Source of the DNA: Bacteroidaceae bacterium
GTDB lineage: Bacteria > Bacteroidota > Bacteroidia > Bacteroidales > Bacteroidaceae
Direction: 5' to 3'
Assembly (NCBI GenBank): GCA_900770655.1
Contig: CAAGLA010000025.1
Coordinates: 11,460 to 75,459, forward strand
DNA length: 64,000 nt
Shown in pieces: positions 17,424 through 26,863 of this stretch. Position 1 is the first letter of the stretch. Each line of letters opens with the position of its first letter. The position numbers and the translations under genes were made by a program. The notes under the pieces were generated by a model, which was given only the letters and a program-made list of their open reading frames with translations, had not been told where the DNA came from and ran no database searches.

Positions 17424-19904
17424 TCAGTCGCTGTAATAGACGCGCTTTATTCTGTTTGAAACGGAAGTGAGCACTTCGTACGGTATAGTGTCGAGCCGGT
17501 CGGCAATGGTTGTTACTGGCAGCGCCGGCCCGAATATTTCAACGTTGTCGCCCTCCTTGCAATCAATGTCAGTGACATCTATCATACATACATCCATACA
17601 TATATTTCCTATATATGGAGCCTTTTTGCCGTTTACAATGCAATAGCCATTGCCATTGCCAAGCCTGCGGTTAAGCCCGTCGGCATATCCTATGGGCAGT
17701 GCCGCTATGCGTGAATCGCGCCCGAGAACTCCCTTGCGGCTGTAGCCTACAGTTTCGTTTGCCGGTACATTGTGTATTTGCAGTATAATAGTCCTTAAGG
17801 TAGAAATCGGTTGCATTTTACTGTTTTCTCCAATGGGCGAAATACCATACAAACCAATTCCCAAACGTACCATATCGTACTGTACGTTAGTGAATCGCTC
17901 GGCTCCGGCACTGTTGCATATATGCCGCAGTATCTTGTGCGAAAAGGCGCTCTGGAGCATTTTTGCCGCCTTCTCGAAACGCGACACCTGCTCTTGGGTA
18001 AAGTCATCGAACCGGGTGCTGTCGCTGCCGGCAAAATGCGAGAATACCGAACGTGGCGTGAGCGCTGTCTGTCTTTTCAGTTCTTCTATCAAAGCAGGAA
18101 CCTCTTCGGGGAGGAATCCCAAGCGGTGCATTCCTGTGTCAATTTTTATATGTACAGGGTAGTCTGTTATTCCTTCGTGGCAGGCTGCCTGAACAAGAGA
18201 CTTTAACATTCCGAAACTGTAAACCTCAGGTTCCAGTTTGTTGTCGAATAGAGCCTTGTATGAACTAGGTTCGGGGTTCATAACAATAATACCTGTGGTT
18301 ATTCCCTCTTTTCTTAGTTCTGCACCTTCGTCGGCCACAGCTACGGCAAGGTAGTCTACATTGCACTCCTGCAGTGTGCGCCCAACCTCTAGTGCTCCGC
18401 TGCCATAAGCCGATGCCTTGACCATACATACAACTTTTGTCTCTCTCTCGAGGTTGTTGCGGTAGTTGTTCAGGTTATCGCGCAGGGCTCTGAGGTTCAC
18501 CTCGAGTATTGTCTGGTGTACCTTCTTCTCCAGTGCCTCGGTGACATCTTCGAAATGGAACGAACGGGAGCCTTTTATGAGTATGCACTCGTTTTGCAAC
18601 CCCTTTATTACCGGTGAGGCTATGAACTCTGTGGTGTTGTCAAAAAAATGGCACTCTATATTTAGGCTTTTGAATTTTTCGGCTTGTGAATTTATCTCTT
18701 TGCCAATACCAATGAACTTGTTAATCTTCCTTTCGGCAATATGCTTTATTACTGTCTGGTAAAGTGTCTGCGCACTCTCTCCTGTCTGCATAATATCGGC
18801 AAGTATGAGCGTGCGTTTGAGCCCCGGCGACATATTGCTGCGTCTTTCCATAAAGTCGAGTGCTATATCCAGCGATGCCGTGTCGGAATTGTAGCTGTCG
18901 TTTATTATCATACAACCGCGCTTGCCCTCTTTCACTTCGAGTCTCATTGCCACCGGCTCCAGTTTTTCCATTCTTTCGGCAATGACCTCGGGTGGTATCA
19001 TAAGATAGAGCGCAGCGGCGAGGCAGTTTATTGAGTCTTCAATAGATGCTTCGTCGAGAAAGGGAATGCGGTAGCTGTTCTTCATTGTAAGGTATTGGTA
19101 ACTAACGGTTGTTCCTCTTTCGTCTTTTGTAGTGGACTCTATGTAAAGGGCTCTTTCGGGGTCGGTTCTCGACCACGCAATCTCGCGTGACGGCAATATA
19201 GAACGGGTTATGCATTTGCTTATTATAGGGTTGTCGGCATTGTATATGAGAATGTCGCACTTTCTGAACAGGGATAGCTTTTCAATACATTTTTCCTGTA
19301 TTGTATTGAAATTCTCTTGGTGAGCACTGCTTATGTTGGTGAGAATACCTATTGTGGGCTTTATTATCTGCTCTAGCTTGTCCATCTCCTGTGGCTGGGA
19401 TATGCCGGCCTCGAATATGCCAAGCCCGCTATCCTCTCCTAACATCCATACCGAAAGCGGAACACCTATCTGCGAATTGTAGCTGCGGGGCGAACGTGTG
19501 ACGTTGTATGTGCCGGCAGTGAGCTGGTAGAGCCACTCTTTGACAATGGTTTTTCCATCGCTGCCAGTGATGCCTACTACGGGAATGTTGAACTCTCTGC
19601 GGTGGTGTGCCGATAGCGCCTGTAGGGCACTTAGACTGTTGTCAACAACAATGAAGTTCGCATCGGCATATCTGCTGCAGAGAGTCTCGTCGTTCACGAC
19701 AAAATGTTTAACTCCTCTCTTGTATAGCTCTTCTATGTAGTTGTGCCCGTCGCCGTGTCTTGTCTTAATGGCAAAGAACAGCGTATCCTCGGGGAAACCG
19801 AGTGAGCGGCTGTCGGTGAGCAGTCTTGTTACTTTGCTCTGTGGCGAGGGCAAGTGGTTTTTCCCTTGCAGTATTTCTGCTATCTGTTCAATAGTATATT
19901 GCAT
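17424..19904 (-). CDS. Bifunctional MurF ligase / alanine racemase
   Basis: 826 residues carrying two enzymes. Residues 1 to about 455 are UDP-MurNAc-tripeptide:D-Ala-D-Ala ligase, with ATP loop VGITGSDGKTIVKEW, the helix AGISQPQEMDKLE and NDSYNSDTAS late in the domain. Residues from about 465 are a PLP-dependent alanine racemase, with the PLP lysine in CMVKASAYGSG (about 494), RLGIGLYGISP, and the second catalytic Tyr in VGYSRKG followed by IPIGYADG-like ALPIGYADG. Alr makes D-Ala, so the fusion joins D-Ala supply to its use in the cell wall. This fusion is a known Bacteroidota arrangement. Its start overlaps the end of the GSCFA gene by 25 bases. Confidence 0.95.
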   Translation of the reverse strand: MQYTIEQIAEILQGKNHLPSPQSKVTRLLTDSRSLGFPEDTLFFAIKTRHGDGHNYIEELYKRGVKHFVVNDETLCSRYADANFIVVDNSLSALQALSAHHRREFNIPVVGITGSDGKTIVKEWLYQLTAGTYNVTRSPRSYNSQIGVPLSVWMLGEDSGLGIFEAGISQPQEMDKLEQIIKPTIGILTNISSAHQENFNTIQEKCIEKLSLFRKCDILIYNADNPIISKCITRSILPSREIAWSRTDPERALYIESTTKDERGTTVSYQYLTMKNSYRIPFLDEASIEDSINCLAAALYLMIPPEVIAERMEKLEPVAMRLEVKEGKRGCMIINDSYNSDTASLDIALDFMERRSNMSPGLKRTLILADIMQTGESAQTLYQTVIKHIAERKINKFIGIGKEINSQAEKFKSLNIECHFFDNTTEFIASPVIKGLQNECILIKGSRSFHFEDVTEALEKKVHQTILEVNLRALRDNLNNYRNNLERETKVVCMVKASAYGSGALEVGRTLQECNVDYLAVAVADEGAELRKEGITTGIIVMNPEPSSYKALFDNKLEPEVYSFGMLKSLVQAACHEGITDYPVHIKIDTGMHRLGFLPEEVPALIEELKRQTALTPRSVFSHFAGSDSTRFDDFTQEQVSRFEKAAKMLQSAFSHKILRHICNSAGAERFTNVQYDMVRLGIGLYGISPIGENSKMQPISTLRTIILQIHNVPANETVGYSRKGVLGRDSRIAALPIGYADGLNRRLGNGNGYCIVNGKKAPYIGNICMDVCMIDVTDIDCKEGDNVEIFGPALPVTTIADRLDTIPYEVLTSVSNRIKRVYYSD

Positions 19905-20875
19905 TGTCTTATCTCGTTTTCGAAGTCAAGGCTGGTGTGCTTCTCCTTCAAGCGGGTTATATTGTCAATGGTTGTCTCAATAAATTCCTTGTATTTTATG
20001 GAACCGGGGTTGAACGGGCGATGCGACAGCCCTCTGAGAATACTCTCAATCTCTCTGTTCAACTCTTTTGTCTCTTTGCCGAAGAAACAGTCGGAAAAGC
20101 GTTCCCAAATGTATTCTACTGCCGTAGCCGAGGGATGTGCCATATCTTCGGCGAAGAATCTGTAATCGCGCAGTTCGTCGAGCACAATCTCGTATGCAGG
20201 AAAATAGAATGTGTTGTCGGGGAATAGGCTGCGCAGTTTCTCAATAGCAAGCAACAGAGTTGCTTTGCTCACTTGGTTGTTGTGGGCGCCATCGCTCAGG
20301 TGGCGAATAGGGCTCACGGTGAAGAGAAACTGTATTTGCGGGTTCTCTTTGCGGAAAAGTCCTATGATTTCTGCTGTGTGCGCTACAACTTCGTCTATTT
20401 CAAGCAGTCGTCTGTCGAAAAGGTTCCCGGGCAGTTTGTGGCAGTTGCCTGCTACTATGCCATCGCTCTTTCTGCGGTAGGTATATGCAGTCCCAAAGGT
20501 CAGCACTACCGTATCGCAGCCTTGTGCCATATTGTGGGCTTTAATAAGCTCTTGATTAATGACGGATAGCAGTTTCTCACGGCTGGCCTGTGAAAAGGCG
20601 CTATGGTGCATAATGCTGTGCCACATTCCGCCGTGTTCAAAAATCTCGCACGAGTTCTCTGTAAACGTCTCGCCATAGAAAACCCTTTTGAGTACAGTTG
20701 CTATAGACAATGGATTGTACTGCACTCCGAAAGGGTTGGTACAAATGTTGAATTTCCTATCCTGTAACCTTTTGCCAATATTGTCGGCAAAACAGGAGCC
20801 GACAAGCATTATGCGACTCGTATGCGAAATGTCGGGGCTGTTCCCGGGCAGAGTTACAGGGGTTGTGAATTGCAT
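19880..20875 (-). CDS. GSCFA family protein
   Basis: 331 residues from ATG 20875 (MQFTTPVTLPGNSP). A TTG seven codons further upstream is possible but lies on the presumed -7 element. The name-giving motif appears as MLVGSCFADNIGKRL near residue 25, and TNPFGVQYNPLSI and FTVSPIRHL follow. The fold is related to SGNH hydrolases, with a Ser in the first block and a DMAHPSATAVEYIW block near the C-terminus. The biochemical role of the family is not established. Overlap with murF-alr suggests translational coupling and a possible link to the envelope. Confidence 0.85.
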   Translation of the reverse strand: MQFTTPVTLPGNSPDISHTSRIMLVGSCFADNIGKRLQDRKFNICTNPFGVQYNPLSIATVLKRVFYGETFTENSCEIFEHGGMWHSIMHHSAFSQASREKLLSVINQELIKAHNMAQGCDTVVLTFGTAYTYRRKSDGIVAGNCHKLPGNLFDRRLLEIDEVVAHTAEIIGLFRKENPQIQFLFTVSPIRHLSDGAHNNQVSKATLLLAIEKLRSLFPDNTFYFPAYEIVLDELRDYRFFAEDMAHPSATAVEYIWERFSDCFFGKETKELNREIESILRGLSHRPFNPGSIKYKEFIETTIDNITRLKEKHTSLDFENEIRQCNILLNR

Positions 20876-20893
20876 TGTAGAGTTATTTGTCTG

Positions 20894-20901
20894 CAAAAAT
20901 A
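20894..20901 (-). promoter_or_regulatory. -7 element for the GSCFA/murF-alr unit
   Basis: Minus-strand TATTTTTG about 19 bases upstream of ATG 20875. It sits back to back with the plus-strand -7 element for dxs at 20925. Confidence 0.35.
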
Positions 20902-20924
20902 ATTAACTTCAGCAAGAATTGTCT

Positions 20925-20932
20925 TATCTTTG
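20925..20932 (+). promoter_or_regulatory. Distal dxs promoter -7 element
   Basis: TATCTTTG, a perfect -7 match. Use of this site would give a leader of about 170 bases containing the nested hairpin at 20955-21012. Confidence 0.5.
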
Positions 20933-20954
20933 CATTATAATTTGTTAAAAATAG

Positions 20955-21012
20955 GCTCTGCCTGTTTTTTTGCATTGCCTGAGAACTGTTGTTTTCAGGC
21001 TTGCCGCAGAGC
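20955..21012 (+). promoter_or_regulatory. Nested hairpin in the dxs leader
   Basis: The outer arms GCTCTGC (20955-20961) and GCAGAGC (21006-21012) enclose an inner stem GCCTGA (20977-20982) and TCAGGC (20995-21000). No known riboswitch consensus was recognised. Confidence 0.4.
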
Positions 21013-21040
21013 GAAAGAATACGGTTTTTTCTGCATTTCT

Positions 21041-21070
21041 TTTGAATTAGAAAAAAAAAGTATATTTTCG
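21041..21070 (+). promoter_or_regulatory. Proximal dxs promoter (TTTG-N18-TATTTTCG)
   Basis: TTTG at 21041-21044, 18 bases, then TATTTTCG at 21063-21070, about 40 bases before ATG 21110. Confidence 0.5.
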
Positions 21071-21109
21071 CATAATTATGATTGTGATATAACCAATTTT
21101 AATCTGAAA

Positions 21110-23005
21110 ATGGAAAAAGAGGTAAAATATCCCTTACTTGAAAATATCAACTCTCCGGCCGACCTCAGACGCTTGTCGGAGAAACAGTTGCCTGAGGTGT
21201 GCAAGGAACTCAGAGGCTTTATAATAGACTCCCTTGCAAACAACCCCGGGCACTTTGCATCGAGTCTCGGTTCTGTTGAGCTGACCGTTGCTCTGCATTA
21301 TGTTTTTGCTACACCCGAGGACAAGATTGTGTGGGATGTGGGGCATCAGGCATACGGTCACAAAATTTTGACCGGCCGTCGCGACCGTTTCCACACAAAC
21401 AGAAAACTTGGTGGAATAAAGCCATTTCCCGCGCCCGAAGAGAGTGAGTACGATTCCTTTATAGCAGGCCACGCTTCTACATCAATATCGGCGGCTCTTG
21501 GCTTGTCGGTGTCGGCCAAATTGGAAGGGAAGGACCAGCACGTTATTGCTGTTATAGGTGACGGCTCAATGAGCGGCGGTCTTGCATACGAAGGCCTGAA
21601 CAACTTGTCTAATTCCCAGAACAACCTGCTTATCATACTCAACGACAATAATATGTCTATAGACAAGAGCGTTGGCGGTATGAGCCAGCTGCTTGTCTCT
21701 ATGCACTCGTCTAAAATTTACAACAAGGTGCGCTATGCAATAGCAAAAGGACTTAAGAAGGTAGGAATTCTCAACGAGCGCCGTGCCAATGCTGTAATCC
21801 GTTTTAACAACGGCCTTAAGGCTATCCTGTTCCGCAAGCATAACTTCTTTGAAGGAATGAGCGCACGCTACTTCGGCCCCATAAACGGCCACGATGTCTT
21901 GGAACTTGTGCGTATGCTCAGGAGCATCAAAGATATGAAGGGCCCACGTATGCTGCACATACACACCACTAAGGGTAAAGGATGGGAACCGGCAGAAAAG
22001 AATGCCACCGAATGGCATCAGCCGGGTATCTTCGATATTGAAACCGGTGAGCGTATAGTATCGACAGGCGGATCGCCGCGTTTCCAAGATGTCTTTGGAG
22101 AGACACTTGTGGAACTCGCAAAGCAAGACAAACGAATAGTGGGCATAACACCCGCTATGCCTACAGGATGTTCTATGAACCTGTTGCTTAAGGAGTTCCC
22201 CGAACGCTTCTTCGATGTTGGTATTGCCGAAGGACACGCTGTAACCTTCTCGGCCGGATTGGCTAAGGGTGGAGCGCTTCCCTTCTGTAATATATACTCA
22301 TCGTTTATGCAACGCGGGTACGACAATCTCATACACGATGTGGCACTGCAGAAACTGAACTTCGTGCTTTGTCTCGACCGTGCAGGTATTGTGGGCGAGG
22401 ATGGTCCCACACACCACGGTGCTTTTGACCTAGCCTATCTGCGTCCTGTGCCGAATATAACAATATCTTCGCCATACGACGAATGTGAGTTGCGTCGTCT
22501 TATGTACACTGCTGTGCAACCCGATATGGGAACATTCGTAATACGTTATCCCCGTGGCAAGGGCTCTCTTGTCGATTGGCGTTGTCCGCTCGAAACCGTT
22601 GAGGTGGGAACCGGCCGCAGACTTGTCGACGGCAACGATGTGGCATTCCTCACCATTGGTCCTATAGGCAAGAAAATGGAGTCAGTTGTTGCAGAAGCAA
22701 AGGAACAAGGTGTGAGCGTTGCGCATTACGATATGCGTTTCTTGAAGCCACTCGACGAAAATATACTTCACGAAGTGGGCCGCAAGTTCAAATATGTGGT
22801 AACACTCGAAGACGGTACGGTTAAAGGTGGTCTTGGCAGTGCTGTTGCAGAATTTATGGCAGAGAACAACTACACCCCGTCATTGGTTATAATGGGTATC
22901 CCCGACCAATTTGTCGAGCACGGCACCCCAGATGAACTGTACCGTATATGCGGAATTGATGCCGAAAATGTCCTGCGTACTATTTTGAAGTTTAAAAACA
23001 ACTGA
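21110..23005 (+). CDS. dxs: 1-Deoxy-D-xylulose-5-phosphate synthase
   Basis: 631 residues from ATG 21110 ([16 protein letters not shown]), the normal size. The in-frame extension to 20930 is low-complexity and covers the promoter and leader, so it is rejected. The enzyme condenses pyruvate and glyceraldehyde-3-phosphate using thiamine diphosphate, the first step of the MEP isoprenoid pathway. Motifs: [23 protein letters not shown], the ThDP motif [16 protein letters not shown] ending NDNNMSID, and [15 protein letters not shown] in the pyrimidine domain. It is followed two bases later by trkA, so the three genes dxs-trkA-trkH probably form one transcript. Confidence 0.97.
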   Translation: MEKEVKYPLLENINSPADLRRLSEKQLPEVCKELRGFIIDSLANNPGHFASSLGSVELTVALHYVFATPEDKIVWDVGHQAYGHKILTGRRDRFHTNRKLGGIKPFPAPEESEYDSFIAGHASTSISAALGLSVSAKLEGKDQHVIAVIGDGSMSGGLAYEGLNNLSNSQNNLLIILNDNNMSIDKSVGGMSQLLVSMHSSKIYNKVRYAIAKGLKKVGILNERRANAVIRFNNGLKAILFRKHNFFEGMSARYFGPINGHDVLELVRMLRSIKDMKGPRMLHIHTTKGKGWEPAEKNATEWHQPGIFDIETGERIVSTGGSPRFQDVFGETLVELAKQDKRIVGITPAMPTGCSMNLLLKEFPERFFDVGIAEGHAVTFSAGLAKGGALPFCNIYSSFMQRGYDNLIHDVALQKLNFVLCLDRAGIVGEDGPTHHGAFDLAYLRPVPNITISSPYDECELRRLMYTAVQPDMGTFVIRYPRGKGSLVDWRCPLETVEVGTGRRLVDGNDVAFLTIGPIGKKMESVVAEAKEQGVSVAHYDMRFLKPLDENILHEVGRKFKYVVTLEDGTVKGGLGSAVAEFMAENNYTPSLVIMGIPDQFVEHGTPDELYRICGIDAENVLRTILKFKNN

Positions 23006-23007
23006 TT

Positions 23008-24345
23008 ATGAGAATTGTCATAGCCGGTGCCGGTGCTGTTGGCACCCACTTGGCCAAGATGCTCGCTGTTGAGAACGAAAATGTCGTATTGCTCGACGAG
23101 AGCGAAGAGAAACTTGGCAAGCTTGAATCTTCATTCGACCTTCAGACCATTGTAGGCGACCCGACCAAAATATCGGCTCTTAAGGATGCCGGAACCGGAG
23201 ATGCCGACCTCTTCGTGGCTGTAACACCCGACGAGAGCCGAAATATAAACTCCTGTATCTTGGCGCACTATCTCGGTGCAGCCAAGACAATAGCCCGCAT
23301 TGACAATTACGAATATCTTCAGCCCAAGCACAAGGAGTTCTTTAAATCGCTCGGTGTAGACTCTCTCATCTACCCCGAACAGTTGGCTGCCGAAGAGATA
23401 GCCATAAGTATTAAATATAGCTGGATGCGCCAGATGCTGGAATTCGGCGGTGGTGCGCTTGTTATGATTGGTGTGAAAATGAGGGCAAATGCCACTATAT
23501 TGAATATCCCGCTTAAGGAGCTATCCCGCGATATTCCATACCACGTGGTGGCAATACAGCGTGGCGACGATACAATAATTCCCAGAGGAAACGACATTAT
23601 AATGCCCGAAGATATTGTCTGCTTTATGACAACCCGCGACTATATACCCTATGTGCGTAATGTCTGTGGAAAAACCGAATACTCCGAAGTGCGCAGCATA
23701 ATAATAATGGGCGGCAGTCGCATAGCTGTGCGTACATCGCGCCTTATATCGGACAATATAGATATTAAGATTATTGAGAGCGATATAAAGCGTTGCCATA
23801 AACTGCTCGAACTTGTCGATGACAAGGTGATGGTAATAAACGGCGATGCCCGCGACCCGGAACTGCTGCGCAGCGAAGGTATAGACCATACCGATGCCTT
23901 CATTGCTCTGAGCGACAATTCGGAAAGCAATATTCTGGCCTGTCTTGCGGCTAAGCGTGCGGGTGTTTACCGTACTGTTTCCGAAGTAGAGAATATAGAC
24001 TATATCTCAATGGCCGAAAGTATGGATATAGGTTCTGTCATAAACAAGAAGAAACTTGCGGCAAGTACAATTTTCCAAATGATGCTCAAAACCGATGTGT
24101 CGAGCGTAAAGTGCCTAACATTCATTCAGGCTCTTGTGGCAGAATTCCCTGTAAATGGCGAGTGTTACATTACCCGTAAGCCTGTAAAGTCTTTGGGTTT
24201 GCCCGACGGTGCAAACATCGGTGGCCTCATAAGGAATGGAGAGGGTATGCACGTAACGGGCAATACCGTTATACAGCCCGGCGACCACGTTATAATATTC
24301 TGCCGTGAACACGTTCTGAAGAAACTTGAAAAATATTTTAAATAG
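23008..24345 (+). CDS. trkA: Trk potassium uptake regulatory subunit TrkA
   Basis: 445 residues with the duplicated RCK layout: first Rossmann NAD-binding unit at the N-terminus (VIAGAGAVGTHLAKML, acidic strand end VLLDESEEK), an RCK_C segment, then a second Rossmann unit (IIIMGGSRIAVRTSRLI) from about 230 and a second RCK_C. The protein sits on the cytoplasmic face of TrkH and gates K+ uptake in response to nucleotides. It starts two bases after the dxs stop and precedes trkH by three bases. Confidence 0.95.
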   Translation: MRIVIAGAGAVGTHLAKMLAVENENVVLLDESEEKLGKLESSFDLQTIVGDPTKISALKDAGTGDADLFVAVTPDESRNINSCILAHYLGAAKTIARIDNYEYLQPKHKEFFKSLGVDSLIYPEQLAAEEIAISIKYSWMRQMLEFGGGALVMIGVKMRANATILNIPLKELSRDIPYHVVAIQRGDDTIIPRGNDIIMPEDIVCFMTTRDYIPYVRNVCGKTEYSEVRSIIIMGGSRIAVRTSRLISDNIDIKIIESDIKRCHKLLELVDDKVMVINGDARDPELLRSEGIDHTDAFIALSDNSESNILACLAAKRAGVYRTVSEVENIDYISMAESMDIGSVINKKKLAASTIFQMMLKTDVSSVKCLTFIQALVAEFPVNGECYITRKPVKSLGLPDGANIGGLIRNGEGMHVTGNTVIQPGDHVIIFCREHVLKKLEKYFK

Positions 24346-24348
24346 CAG

Positions 24349-25803
24349 ATGTTCCACCCAAAGCTCATATTCCGCATTGTAGGTCTATTGCTCTTCATAG
24401 AGGCATTTTTCTTGTTGAGCAGCATAGGCGTGGCCCTCTATTATAACGAGCACGTGATAACATCGCTGTTGCTCTCTGTCGGGGTTATGCTTGTGGCCGG
24501 AACTGCGCTCTCATACTTCTGCCGTGGCGAAGGACGCAATATATCGCGAAAAGACGGCTATGTGGTGGTTACTCTCTGCTGGGTGGTGTTTTCGCTCTTT
24601 GGCGCCTTGCCTTATATGATAAGCGGGTATATACCAAATTTTACCGATGCCTTCTTCGAAACAATGTCGGGTTTCTCCACTACCGGAGCCACAATTTTAC
24701 AGGATATCGAGGCTTTGCCAAAGTCTTTGCTTTTCTGGCGGGCAATGACACACTGGGTAGGCGGCTTGGGAATAGTCTTCTTCACAGTTGCTGTATTCCC
24801 TATATTCGGTCTAAGTGATATAAATCTTTTTGCAGCGGAATCTGTAGGGCCTATGCGTGCCAAACTGCATCCCCGCATTTCGGTAACCGCAAGGTGGATA
24901 CTTACCATTTATGTAGGCCTTACCGTTATGGCAACCTTCGCATTTTTCTTTGCCGGAATGGGGTGGTTCGATTCTCTCTGTCACTCAATGGCGACAATAG
25001 CTACGGGCGGCTTCTCGACAAAACAAGACAGTATAGCAGCGTTTGGCTCTCCCCTTATAGAATATGTTACAATAGTATTTATGTTCTTGGGCGGTGTAAA
25101 CCTGTCGTTGCAGTACCTTTTAATCTTTAAGGCAAGGCCACGTGAACTGTTACGCGATACAGAGTTCCGTACATACTCTTCAATAGTTGTTGTCTACTCA
25201 TTGATAATAGCCGTGGGGCTCTTTTTTACAACATCAATGGATGCCGAATCTTCATTTAGAACATCGCTGTTTCAGGTAATATCCATTCAGACAACAACCG
25301 GTTTTGCAACGTCTAACTATGTGCAGTGGATGCCAATCCTGTGGCTGATGCTCTGTTCACTTATGTTTTTTGGAGCCTGCTCGGGTTCAACCAGCGGTGC
25401 TATGAAGTGTGTGCGCATATCCATCCTTTTTAAGGTGATGATGAATGAGTTTAAGCGTATTGTTCACCCCAATGCGGTAATACCTGTGCGTATGGCCGGC
25501 AAGATAGTTCCGACCACGGTGCAGTCGGCAATACTTGCCTACACGGTAATCTATATCTTTGTCCTTATTGTAGGTCTTGTGGTGAATATGAGTTTCGGTC
25601 TCGATTTCCTCGACTCTTTCGGCCTCTCAGTCTCTTCTGTTGGAAATGTTGGTCCGGCTTTGGGGAATTACGGCCCTATGGATTCGTTGGCGACTCTTCC
25701 GGCCGGTGTGAAATGGTTCTGCACTTTCCAGATGCTTGTCGGTCGTCTTGAATTCTTTGCAGTTCTGTTGCTGTTGACCCCTGTCTTCTGGCGCAGGAAA
25801 TAA
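24349..25803 (+). CDS. trkH: Trk potassium uptake membrane subunit TrkH
   Basis: 484 residues, rich in transmembrane helices, with four pore-loop repeats: FSTTGATIL, ATGGFSTKQ, TTGFATSNY and SVGNVGPALG. These glycines line the selectivity filter of the SKT superfamily. ACSGSTSGAMKC is the loop before the third filter's helix pair. It ends seven bases from the convergent DUF4435 gene, with no clear terminator between them. Confidence 0.95.
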   Translation: MFHPKLIFRIVGLLLFIEAFFLLSSIGVALYYNEHVITSLLLSVGVMLVAGTALSYFCRGEGRNISRKDGYVVVTLCWVVFSLFGALPYMISGYIPNFTDAFFETMSGFSTTGATILQDIEALPKSLLFWRAMTHWVGGLGIVFFTVAVFPIFGLSDINLFAAESVGPMRAKLHPRISVTARWILTIYVGLTVMATFAFFFAGMGWFDSLCHSMATIATGGFSTKQDSIAAFGSPLIEYVTIVFMFLGGVNLSLQYLLIFKARPRELLRDTEFRTYSSIVVVYSLIIAVGLFFTTSMDAESSFRTSLFQVISIQTTTGFATSNYVQWMPILWLMLCSLMFFGACSGSTSGAMKCVRISILFKVMMNEFKRIVHPNAVIPVRMAGKIVPTTVQSAILAYTVIYIFVLIVGLVVNMSFGLDFLDSFGLSVSSVGNVGPALGNYGPMDSLATLPAGVKWFCTFQMLVGRLEFFAVLLLLTPVFWRRK

Positions 25804-25810
25804 GACTGTT

Positions 25811-26848
25811 TTATCTGTCTTGTTTTCTTTGTGCGTTCCCTCTCTCTCTTGCCTTGTCAATTTCTGCAAGCAGGGCTACAATGTCCTCCTTTAGTTTTTT
25901 GTATGGCGAAGCCTCTTTGTAGTTGGTGTTCTTGCTCAGCATAATGGCAACGTCGCACTGGCTGTGGCGGTACGATGACAGTTCGTTGTTGTATTGCTGG
26001 CGGTGGTAGGCAAGGCGTTGTATCTCCTCTTCGCGTTTATTGCGCAAGTGACGGCAAATGGGAGTGAGCATACGCAGGGTAACGCCGTTCATTATATGGT
26101 GCCCTTGAATGTAGAGGTATGTCTCTTCGGGCTTAATGCCAAGCTCTGCAAATTCTTCCTTTAGTCTTCCATACTCCTCAAGCAACTCCGGGTGATGCTT
26201 TTCCAGCAAACCAATATTGTGGTTAACCCTGCTGCTAAGCTGTTTTAGAGAGTATGCCGGGTTCTCTATCCTGAACGACGAGAGACGTACTATTTCGCAG
26301 AACTTCTGGATACTTAAAGTTCTGTTGTCCTGCTTGCGGTAAAGTAATATGCTCCACACGAAAAGAGGGTAGCATATTTCGGAATATAATTTGAAGAATT
26401 GGTTGAAATCTATAATGTTGCTGTCGTTGAGAGTGCTCTGTACGCAAACCTGCTTCAGACTATCGGCGTAACATTTGTAATTCTCTATGGCGTATGCGTA
26501 TGTGTGAAGTATATACTTGTTGCCCAACATTTTGCGCGACGTGCTGGTTGCTCCTTGCAACAGATAGTCGTAGTCGCTGTCTACGCAAGCTATCATATTG
26601 CGCCCGTATGCGTTGCCAAGCATATTCATCATTGCCTGCTTCTTTCCTTTAGTGAGGTTGGTGCGTGCAGGCAACATAACCTCGAAACGGTATTTTTCAT
26701 TTTCGAACTCATTGAATACCGTGCGCCAGAACGATATGTCGTCATAGCTCTCCACGTATGCGACTATGCGGTGCTGTGCCCGCTTGGGACGCAGGGAATT
26801 GGCAGCCTCAATGAAAGTGGAGCTAAGGTATTCTGTCAGTCGTTTCAT
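25811..26848 (-). CDS. DUF4435 protein with TOPRIM-like acidic residues
   Basis: 345 residues. The N-terminal third has the DUF4435 pattern: IVAYVESYDDISFW (Glu33, Asp36/37) and NMIACVDSDYDYLL (Asp90, Asp92, Asp94). This spacing of a Glu and a DxDxD is what TOPRIM nucleases use to bind metal. The protein follows an AAA ATPase gene by 15 bases. In the PARIS anti-phage system, AriB is a DUF4435 TOPRIM effector released by the ATPase AriA. Here the pairing and order match, but the role is inferred; a housekeeping role is possible. The C-terminal part is helical and charged (IQRLAYHRQQYNNELSSYR). Confidence 0.75.
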   Translation of the reverse strand: MKRLTEYLSSTFIEAANSLRPKRAQHRIVAYVESYDDISFWRTVFNEFENEKYRFEVMLPARTNLTKGKKQAMMNMLGNAYGRNMIACVDSDYDYLLQGATSTSRKMLGNKYILHTYAYAIENYKCYADSLKQVCVQSTLNDSNIIDFNQFFKLYSEICYPLFVWSILLYRKQDNRTLSIQKFCEIVRLSSFRIENPAYSLKQLSSRVNHNIGLLEKHHPELLEEYGRLKEEFAELGIKPEETYLYIQGHHIMNGVTLRMLTPICRHLRNKREEEIQRLAYHRQQYNNELSSYRHSQCDVAIMLSKNTNYKEASPYKKLKEDIVALLAEIDKARERGNAQRKQDR

Positions 26849-26863
26849 TTGTGTATGGCTTTG

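Noticed and set aside
20960..21012. Possible TPP riboswitch before dxs (CTGAGA is present)
   Set aside because: The second conserved half of the aptamer and the rest of the first are missing; DXS uses ThDP as cofactor but that alone is not evidence.
20930..21109. A 60-codon extension of dxs
   Set aside because: The added residues are not conserved in the family and the stretch contains the hairpin leader and a promoter.
25804..25830. Terminator between trkH and the DUF4435 gene
   Set aside because: Only a five-base stem with T residues inside the loop is present; too weak to call.
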